Positions 1-5,518 of a stretch of 35,983 bases of DNA are shown here, in pieces. The translations under genes and the position numbers were made by a program. Location: assembly GCA_036557285.1 (NCBI GenBank), contig DATBHW010000080.1, positions 1-35,983 of the forward strand, written 5' to 3'. The DNA comes from Ktedonobacterales bacterium. GTDB taxonomy: Bacteria; Chloroflexota; Ktedonobacteria; Ktedonobacterales; DATBGS01. The number at the start of each line of letters is the position of its first letter. The first letter of the stretch is position 1. Below the pieces are notes generated by a model. That model did no database searches, was not told the DNA's origin, and worked only from the letters and a program-made list of their open reading frames with translations.

Positions 1-1207
1 CGGGGACCGGCTCGGCCAGCCGCCATGCCCCGGTGGTCGGGTCGAACTGGAGCGTCTGCTCGATGCCCAGCAGTTCGCGGCCATCGCCAATCAGCCTCGC
101 CTGCGGCTTGCCCCGCTCGCGGCGCAGCACCAGCACGTTATCCGCCACGCCGTTCAAGCCCTGCGTCGCGTTCACCTCGTCCAGCGCATCCTCGCGGCTC
201 TCCTTGCCCGTATGGTGAATCACCAGGATGCTCACGCTGCGGGCATGGGCCAGCGCCTGCACCTGCTCCAGCGAGGCATAATCCTCCCCATAGAGCGTCG
301 CGCTTCTGGCGTGGCCGCGAATCTTCGCCAGCGTATCCAGAATCAGCAGCCGCGCCTCGGGATGCCCCAGCAGCCAGACCTCCAGCAGCCGCAGCCCGCC
401 ATCGTCCAATCGCGGCCAGCGGGTCGTCACCTCCAGCCGACTCGGCGGCGGCTCCCCCTGCAAGAGTTGCTCTGTGCGGTTCCGCAGCCGCTTGGGGCTG
501 TCCTCCAGCGCCAGGTAGAGGACATCGCCCGCCTCCACCGGCGTCTTGCCCAGCGCCACGCCGCCGGAGGCCACCGCCAGCGCCAGCCCCAGCGCCAGCC
601 ACGACTTGCCCAGTTTGGGCTTGGCCGCCAGCAGCGTCAACCCTTCGGGCAGCAGGTCCGGCACGACCCACAGCGTCTTCGGGAACTCCTGGCGCAGCAG
701 GTCATCCACGCGCACCAGCGTCGGAGCCAGCGCGGCCAGCCGCGCACGCGCCTCTTCGGGCGACAGGTCCAGCGTCTCCTCCTCCGCCTGCGCCGCCAGC
801 GCCTCCACCGCCCGCACCGCCTCCCTGGCCGGTTCGTCGCTGTGATAGCCGATAGCGGCCAGGTCGCCAGCCACCTCCAGCACCTTGCGCCCCTGGGAGG
901 CTTGCCGGACCAGATTGGCATAATGCACCGCGTTGAGCGAGGTCGGCGCGGCATTGGGCAGGCTGTTCACGTAGACGAACCCGCCCGCTCGCTCAAGCTG
1001 GCCGGTGCGCTCCAGGCGCGTCGAAACCGTGACCACATCTACGGCCATGCCGTCGGCGTCCAACTGGCGCATCGTGGCAAAGATCGTCGCGTGCGCCTCG
1101 CGGTAGAAATCGTCGGGGGTGAGCGTCCTGACGGCGAACAGCGCCGACGGGTCAATCAGGATACAGCCCAGCAGCGCCTCTTCGGCATCCAGGGCGTGCG
1201 GGAACAT
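1..1207 (-). CDS. DnaB N-terminal domain / RepA-like AAA ATPase, replication helicase (partial)
   Basis: The frame is open from position 1207 to the window edge (about 402 codons), so the C-terminus is missing. Residues 1-100 resemble the DnaB helicase N-terminal domain (MFPHALDAEEALLGCILIDP, then DDFYREAHATIFATM). The second half is a RecA-fold ATPase of the RepA/AAA_25 type: Walker A AAKPKLGKSW, then YLALEDSPKRLRNR, Walker B RLLILDTL, and the sensor-like VIHHTGK. RepA-type hexamers unwind replicon origins, and DnaB-N/AAA_25 fusions are common in phages, plasmids and integrated elements. I chose ATG 1207 because GGAGGAG lies 8 nt upstream; an in-frame ATG cluster near 1226-1234 sits directly on its own purine run. 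It follows the zinc-ribbon gene on the same strand after about 100 bp and probably shares its LexA-like promoter. Whether it replicates a mobile element or serves the chromosome cannot be seen here. Confidence 0.85.
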   Translation of the reverse strand, partial: MFPHALDAEEALLGCILIDPSALFAVRTLTPDDFYREAHATIFATMRQLDADGMAVDVVTVSTRLERTGQLERAGGFVYVNSLPNAAPTSLNAVHYANLVRQASQGRKVLEVAGDLAAIGYHSDEPAREAVRAVEALAAQAEEETLDLSPEEARARLAALAPTLVRVDDLLRQEFPKTLWVVPDLLPEGLTLLAAKPKLGKSWLALGLALAVASGGVALGKTPVEAGDVLYLALEDSPKRLRNRTEQLLQGEPPPSRLEVTTRWPRLDDGGLRLLEVWLLGHPEARLLILDTLAKIRGHARSATLYGEDYASLEQVQALAHARSVSILVIHHTGKESREDALDEVNATQGLNGVADNVLVLRRERGKPQARLIGDGRELLGIEQTLQFDPTTGAWRLAEPVP

Positions 1208-1310
1208 CGGGGAGTCTCCTCCAGCCATCATCATCCTCCTCCACACAGACGCATCCCCCCGCCACCTGTCGGCAGGGGGAATGCGCCCGAACACAACCAC
1301 AACCGTCACA

Positions 1311-1526
1311 TCAGCACGCGCTGTAGCCGCAGGCATAGCACTTCTGGCAGCCTTCTTCATAGACCAGGGCGTTGCTCCCGCACTCTGGACACACGTAGCC
1401 CAGGGGCCGCATCGGCGGCTCAGCCTCGTCCTGCTCTGGCGGGCCGGATTCCACGTCGTCCTCGCCCTGCGCCAGCGCCTCGCGCACAGGCAGCCTGTCA
1501 TAATCGCCAATGGATTGCACACGCAT
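1311..1526 (-). CDS. Small zinc-ribbon protein resembling the C-terminal tail of B12-dependent ribonucleotide reductase (NrdJ)
   Basis: A 71-residue protein starting at ATG 1526, preceded by AAAGGAGAAG at good spacing. Residues 1-40 are acidic and probably disordered. The last 26 residues hold three cysteine pairs: CPECG, then GCQKC, then CGYSAC at the extreme C-terminus. This pattern, including EEGCQKCYACGYS, closely matches the tail of adenosylcobalamin-dependent ribonucleotide reductase, where the terminal cysteines pass electrons to the active site. No catalytic RNR domain is fused: the upstream in-frame stretch is low-complexity and unrelated. Family knowledge supports zinc binding; a role as a redox partner acting in trans is inference. 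It lies between a LexA-like promoter and the RepA/DnaB-like ATPase, which suggests DNA synthesis or repair. Alternatively it is a generic zinc ribbon. Confidence 0.75.
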   Translation of the reverse strand: MRVQSIGDYDRLPVREALAQGEDDVESGPPEQDEAEPPMRPLGYVCPECGSNALVYEEGCQKCYACGYSAC

Positions 1527-1658
1527 AGGGAAATCTTCTCCTTTCAAGAGGGGAACCAACCACCACCCCATCCACCCCCCTGCTCGCCAGCACGCAGCCG
1601 CAGCACTCAGAGGGGAAGCGAGCGCCCCTGGGGGCAAAGAATCAGACGCTCTTTTGCA

Positions 1659-1687
1659 AGAGTAGAACAAAAGTTCTACCTTGTCAA
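1659..1687 (-). promoter_or_regulatory. Promoter of the zinc-ribbon/RepA-like operon
   Basis: On the minus strand TTGACA (1682-1687) is followed after exactly 17 bases by TACTCT (1659-1664). The predicted transcript starts near 1652 and leaves a leader of about 125 nt before ATG 1526. The -35 hexamer is perfect; the -10 is moderate. Confidence 0.7.
1662..1679. promoter_or_regulatory. LexA/SOS-box-like operator
   Basis: The 18-bp perfect palindrome GTAGAACTTTTGTTCTAC (minus-strand reading) lies between the -35 and -10 hexamers. Its core GAAC-N4-GTTC is the consensus of LexA sites in Gram-positive bacteria (Cheo box). A repressor here would block RNA polymerase. The regulator itself is not in the window, so LexA is inferred from the motif only. 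Confidence 0.6.
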
Positions 1688-1741
1688 GCCCCTGACCGGA
1701 CGGCTCCATCACACAGGAGGTGTTGGCAAGCGAAGCATATT

Positions 1742-2120
1742 ACTTGTAGCGCCGCCATCTTGGCGGCCAACGATTCGCTAGAGCGAGCGTGCGCCCTCCA
1801 GGCCACCGTACCAACAGGCCAGCGTTGGGCCGCCGAGACGGCGGCGCTACCAGTGGCGTTCGCCCTCCGGTCCACCGTACCGGCAGGCCAGCGTTGAGCC
1901 GCCAGGATGGCGGCGCTACAAGTGGCCCCCCGCCTGGCAAGATGGCGGCCAACGATTCGCTAGAGCGAGCGTGCGCCCTCCAGGCCACCGTACCGGCGGG
2001 CCAGCGTTGAGCCGCCAGGATGGCGGCGCTACAAGTGGCCCCCCGCCAGGCAGGATGGCGGCGCTGCAAGTGGCCCCCCGCCAGGCAAGGTGGCGGCGCT
2101 GCAAGTGGCCCCCCGCCAGG
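1742..2120. repeat. Cluster of palindromic GC-rich dispersed repeats
   Basis: A noncoding 380-bp tract built of related units. It opens with ACTTGTAGCGCCGCC (1742-1756), whose exact inverse GGCGGCGCTACAAGT recurs at 1909-1923 and 2022-2036. A longer unit carrying AACGATTCGCTAGAGCGAGC and CCCTCCAGGCCACCGTACC occurs twice (about 1769 and 1950). The right end holds short tandem copies of roughly 35 bp, each ending in GGCGGCGCTGCAAGTGG. The same family recurs at 9696-9920. Several open frames cross this tract in all phases, but they only translate the repeat. Confidence 0.9.
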
Positions 2121-2131
2121 CGGCAGACATG

Positions 2132-2140
2132 TGCTATAAT
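2132..2140 (+). promoter_or_regulatory. Extended -10 promoter for typA
   Basis: TGCTATAAT is a perfect extended -10 element. It follows directly on the last repeat copy, and no -35 resembling TTGACA is visible. It would give a leader of about 90 nt before the proposed typA start. Confidence 0.6.
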
Positions 2141-2225
2141 GATGGATGGGGCGCCGCCAGACGTGCTGGAGGCGCTTATCTCTCTGTATATGAACCGCCT
2201 GCCTGGGCAGGGATTGAGAAAAGTT

Positions 2226-2241
2226 GGGGTGATCTGGTATT
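2226..2241 (+). promoter_or_regulatory. Shine-Dalgarno and ATT start region of typA
   Basis: GGGGTGATC (2226-2234) matches the anti-Shine-Dalgarno region with one mismatch. An in-frame TGA overlaps it (2230-2232), and ATT follows at 2239-2241. Between that stop and the P-loop there is no ATG, GTG, TTG or CTG in the typA frame, which makes ATT the best start. Confidence 0.6.
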
Positions 2242-4149
2242 AGCTCTCTAACCCGTCACGACATTCGCAACATCGCTCTTATCGCCCACGTTGATCATGG
2301 CAAAACGACCCTGGTTGATGGCCTGCTGAAACAAAGCAGCGTCTTCCGCGAAAATCAGCAAGTTGGCTCACTCATCATGGACTCCAACGAGTTAGAGCGC
2401 GAGCGCGGCATCACCATTCTTGCCAAGAACACGGCAATTCTCTATAAGGGCATCAAAATCAACATCATAGACACCCCCGGCCACGCCGACTTCGGCGGCG
2501 AGGTCGAGCGTGTCCTCAACATGGCCGATGGCTGCTTATTGCTGGTGGATGCTGTCGAAGGCCCCATGCCGCAGACGCGCTTTGTCTTGCAGAAGGCGTT
2601 TGCACTCGGTCTGCGCCCCATCGTCGTCATCAACAAGATAGACCGCCGCGACGCCCGCCCGCAGCAGGTACTCGGCTGGACGCAAGACCTGTTTTTGGAA
2701 CTGGCAACCAGGGATGAGCAGCTTGATTTCCCGGTGCTGTACGCGATTGCCCGCGAAGGCATTGCCCGCCGCAGCCTGGAAGATACCAACCAGGGGCTTG
2801 GCCCGCTCTTCGAGGCCATCGTCCAGCACATCCCCGCGCCCGTCGTAGACAGCGAAGCCCCCCTGCAACTGCTGGTGACGACGCTGGACTACGACGACTA
2901 CAAAGGCAAATACGTTATCGGGCGCATCAGCCGGGGCAAGATTCGCTCCGGCATGACCGTCGCGCGCCTTGATCGTGACGGCGCAATCAGCCGCCACAAG
3001 GTAGCGCAGATCTTCACCTATCGAGGCTTGCAGCGCCTGGAAATTGAGCAGGCTGAAGCCGGGGATATTGTGGCGATCACCGGCATTGCCGAAGCCAACA
3101 TTGGCGAAACCATCACCGACCCTGAGCAGCCAGAGGCGCTGGCGACGATTGCCATTAACGAGCCAACGCTCAAGATGACCTTCAGCGTCAGCACCAGCCC
3201 CTTTGCAGGCCGCGAAGGCAAATACTGCACCTCTCGCCAACTGCGGGCGCGGCTGTATCGTGAACTGGAAACCAACGTCAGCCTGCGCGTCGAAGACGGC
3301 TCCAGCGCCGACGAGTTCATCGTCTCTGGCCGGGGCGAACTGCACCTGGCGATTCTCATCGAGACGATGCGCCGGGAAGGCTACGAGTTTCAGGTGTCGC
3401 GCCCCGAAGTCATCACCAAAGATGAGGATGGGCGCGTCATGGAACCCGTTGAGCAGTTAATTCTGGATACCCGCGAGGCATATATCGGACCCTTGAGCGA
3501 GACCCTGAGCAAGCGCCAGGCAAAACTGAGCAACATGAGCCACGACGGCAATGGCAACGTGCGCCTGGAATATCACCTCCCCACGCGCGGCCTGATCGGG
3601 TTCCGCAGCGCCTTTCTGACGCTGACCCAGGGCAACGGCGCGATGGGCAGCCTGCTGGTAGGCTATCAGCCCTGGTCGGGCCAGATTGGCAGCGCGCGCA
3701 TGGGCGCGCTCATCGCTTCGGAGACTGGTGTCGCCGTGACCTATGGCCTGAACAACGCGCAGGAGCGCGGCGATACCTTTATCGAGCCGGGTACAGCGGT
3801 CTACGAAGGCATGATCGTTGGCCTGAACAGCCGCCCTGCCGATCTGGTCGTCAACGTCTGCAAAGAGAAGAAACAAACGAACGTGCGTTCTTCTACCGCC
3901 GAGATTGCGGTGCGGCTGACGCCTGCCATCAAATTAAGCCTGGAACAATCGCTCGACTTCATCGCCCCCGATGAACTGGTCGAAGTCACGCCCCAGGCCA
4001 TTCGCCTGCGCAAGCGGTATCTCACGCAGCACGAGCGCGCCCGCACACGCGAGGGACGCGCGAGCGACCAACGGGAGCGAGAGGGCCGAGGCCCAGCCGA
4101 GGCCAGCGGCCCTTCCCACAGGGAGGGACAGCCTGTGGCGGCGTCGTAA
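2239..4149 (+). CDS. typA: Ribosome-associated GTPase TypA/BipA
   Basis: TypA is a translational GTPase of the EF-G/LepA type that binds the 70S ribosome and aids large-subunit assembly and stress adaptation. With the ATT start the protein has 636 residues: G1 AHVDHGKTT (16-24), G2 RERGITI (54-60), G3 DTPGHADF (78-85), G4 NKID (132-135), then domain II, an EF-G-like domain and the TypA C-terminal domain (LPTRGLIGFRSAFLTLTQG). The first ATG (2377) would remove the P-loop, so it cannot be the real start. The family is about 610 residues long; the excess is a charged C-terminal tail of about 35 residues (from around TQHERARTREGR) derived from a repeat also present at the end of nth. The noncanonical start recalls infC and could mean initiation-factor-sensitive autoregulation; this is inference. 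A sequencing error upstream is the alternative. Confidence 0.95.
   Translation: MSSLTRHDIRNIALIAHVDHGKTTLVDGLLKQSSVFRENQQVGSLIMDSNELERERGITILAKNTAILYKGIKINIIDTPGHADFGGEVERVLNMADGCLLLVDAVEGPMPQTRFVLQKAFALGLRPIVVINKIDRRDARPQQVLGWTQDLFLELATRDEQLDFPVLYAIAREGIARRSLEDTNQGLGPLFEAIVQHIPAPVVDSEAPLQLLVTTLDYDDYKGKYVIGRISRGKIRSGMTVARLDRDGAISRHKVAQIFTYRGLQRLEIEQAEAGDIVAITGIAEANIGETITDPEQPEALATIAINEPTLKMTFSVSTSPFAGREGKYCTSRQLRARLYRELETNVSLRVEDGSSADEFIVSGRGELHLAILIETMRREGYEFQVSRPEVITKDEDGRVMEPVEQLILDTREAYIGPLSETLSKRQAKLSNMSHDGNGNVRLEYHLPTRGLIGFRSAFLTLTQGNGAMGSLLVGYQPWSGQIGSARMGALIASETGVAVTYGLNNAQERGDTFIEPGTAVYEGMIVGLNSRPADLVVNVCKEKKQTNVRSSTAEIAVRLTPAIKLSLEQSLDFIAPDELVEVTPQAIRLRKRYLTQHERARTREGRASDQREREGRGPAEASGPSHREGQPVAAS
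4057..4082 (+). repeat. 26-bp repeat inside the typA 3' end
   Basis: Identical to 5404-5429 in nth. Here it is read as RASDQRERE. It is part of the extra C-terminal tail of TypA and lies beyond the conserved domain. Confidence 0.85.
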
Positions 4150-4181
4150 AGCATGCGGCCATGAAAGCTGAGGGTATTAAC

Positions 4182-4658
4182 GTGAACGAAGCTGAGATCA
4201 GCCAGTACATCACCGATAGGTTTCAGGGCGTGGATGTGGTGGTCGCTTCGGACGCCAGTTTCTTCTTCTACAACCCGGATAGTACCGTGCCGCCGGATCA
4301 CCGGTTTCCGTTTGTGACGATTGTGACGAGCGATGCCTTTGACCAGTTCTCCAACCTCAACCGCCCGTCAGTCTTTCGACTGAACATCGGCCTTGGCAAG
4401 CAGACGTTTCGCTCGCTGTTCGGCTTGCCAAAGGCGTCTTCCGGCAGGGACAGCGCGGCTGAAAGCGGCGCTACCTCCAGTGACCACGACTTCACCGCCC
4501 TGGATCACCTGATGCCTCATCCTGTGTATGGGCGGATGTACTGGGTGTGTGTACTCAACCCCAGCGCCGAGACGCTTGAAACGAAGGTGCGGCCATTGCT
4601 GGCCGAGGCTTACGAACTGGCAGTGAGCAGGTATAATAGACAGGCGGCCCGCAGATAA
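4182..4658 (+). CDS. DUF6194 family protein
   Basis: A 158-residue protein that I recognise as DUF6194, a family of unknown function found in actinobacteria and Chloroflexota. Conserved stretches are ISQYITDRFQGVDVVVA, SFFFYNP, RFPFVTIVTSD, FSNLNRPSVFRLNIG, FRSLFG, FTALDHLMPHPVYG and VCVLNPS. I prefer GTG 4182 because GAGGG lies 7 nt upstream and the family begins just before this helix; ATG 4161 is in frame but has no ribosome binding site. A serine/alanine-rich loop (about residues 92-107, ASSGRDSAAESGATSS) separates two conserved blocks and contains GCGGCTGAAAGCGGCGCTAC, resembling the palindromic repeat DNA nearby. It begins 32 bp after typA and is probably cotranscribed. No enzymatic motif is evident. 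Confidence 0.8.
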   Translation: MNEAEISQYITDRFQGVDVVVASDASFFFYNPDSTVPPDHRFPFVTIVTSDAFDQFSNLNRPSVFRLNIGLGKQTFRSLFGLPKASSGRDSAAESGATSSDHDFTALDHLMPHPVYGRMYWVCVLNPSAETLETKVRPLLAEAYELAVSRYNRQAARR

Positions 4659-4683
4659 GCCTCAACCTGCCGTTCGAGAGCGG

Positions 4684-4702
4684 CGCCCGCCACGCGCGGG
4701 CG
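4684..4702. repeat. Small GC-rich palindrome upstream of nth
   Basis: CGCCCGC and GCGGGCG form a 7-bp stem around a 5-base loop in the 98-bp gap between the DUF6194 gene and nth. There is no T-run, so it is not a typical intrinsic terminator. Confidence 0.5.
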
Positions 4703-4756
4703 ACCCTACTCACGCAGGGCGCTGTAATCGCCGAAGAGATTCAATGGGGGAGCAAG

Positions 4757-5518
4757 ATGACCGAGCAAGAACGAGCCAGCGAATTGATTGCGCGACTCCA
4801 CCAGGCGTATCCTGACGCAAAGTGTTCCCTCGATTTCACCACGCCGCTGGAGCTGCTCATAGCGACGATCCTGTCGGCCCAGTGTACCGACGAGCGCGTC
4901 AATATGGTCACGAAGACCCTCTTCAAGAAATACCGGACCGCCCAGGATTACGCGGCGGCCCCGCTGGCGCAGCTTGAACAAGATCTCAAGCAGGTGAACT
5001 TCTATCGCAACAAGGCGAAGAACATCCAGGCCACCGCCGCGATCCTCGTCCAGCGTTATGACGGCCAGGTTCCCCACACGATGCAAGAACTCATCGCCCT
5101 GCCCGGCGTTGCCAGAAAAACCGCCAACGTCGTTCTGAGCAACGCCCTCGGCCAAGTCGAAGGGATCATCGTAGACACCCACGTAAGACGCCTCAGCCAA
5201 CGACTGGGCCTCACCAGCAGCGAAGACCCGCTCAAGATCGAGCAGGAACTCATGAAGAAGCTGCCCCGCCAGGATTGGCTCGCCATCACCCACCTCCTGA
5301 TCTATCATGGGCGGGCCGTGTGCCAGGCCCGCAAGCCGCTCTGCCAGCAATGCGTCTTGATTGACCTCTGCCCTACTGGCTCCGGCTATGTCGTCGGCGC
5401 GGGCGCGCGAGCGACCAACGGGAGCGAGAATGCGGGAACCCAGTTCCCGCAAGCACCCGCCGCCGGAGGCGCGGGCGCGCGAGCCGCTGCCAAAGCTTCT
5501 GGCAGCCCTGAGCCATGA
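4757..5518 (+). CDS. nth: Endonuclease III (DNA glycosylase/AP lyase)
   Basis: Removes oxidised pyrimidines and cleaves the resulting abasic site in base excision repair. Visible features: ELLIATILSAQCTDERVN near the N-terminus, the helix-hairpin-helix LPGVARKTANVVLSNA with its catalytic lysine, VDTHVRRLSQRLG with the catalytic aspartate, and the 4Fe-4S ligands in C-x6-C-x2-C-x5-C spacing (CQARKPLCQQCVLIDLC). The conserved protein ends near residue 210. The total of 253 reflects a low-complexity tail of about 40 residues (GAGARATNGSENAGTQ and on) made of repeat DNA. ATG 4757 has GGGGGAG upstream. Its TGA overlaps the hyuA start by 4 bases, so translation is probably coupled. Confidence 0.95.
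   Translation: MTEQERASELIARLHQAYPDAKCSLDFTTPLELLIATILSAQCTDERVNMVTKTLFKKYRTAQDYAAAPLAQLEQDLKQVNFYRNKAKNIQATAAILVQRYDGQVPHTMQELIALPGVARKTANVVLSNALGQVEGIIVDTHVRRLSQRLGLTSSEDPLKIEQELMKKLPRQDWLAITHLLIYHGRAVCQARKPLCQQCVLIDLCPTGSGYVVGAGARATNGSENAGTQFPQAPAAGGAGARAAAKASGSPEP
5396..5484 (+). repeat. Repeat-derived tail of nth, with direct repeats and a hairpin
   Basis: GGCGCGGGCGCGCGAGC occurs exactly at 5396-5412 and 5468-5484. The 26-bp block 5404-5429 is identical to 4057-4082 in typA but is read here as ARATNGSEN, a different frame. Between them, GCGGGAAC and GTTCCCGC (5432-5450) form a hairpin. Confidence 0.85.

Noticed and set aside
212-1528. Long plus-strand open frame (438 codons) opposite the RepA-like gene
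   Set aside because: Its composition is arginine/glutamine/proline-rich and lacks domains; the minus strand encodes a coherent DnaB-N/AAA ATPase with Walker motifs.
1742-2120. CRISPR array
   Set aside because: Repeats are irregular in length, palindromic and in both orientations, without unique spacers of constant size; no cas genes are near.
1740-2243. Several small frames (60-110 codons) across the repeat cluster
   Set aside because: They are translations of the same palindromic repeat in different phases and share no conserved protein.
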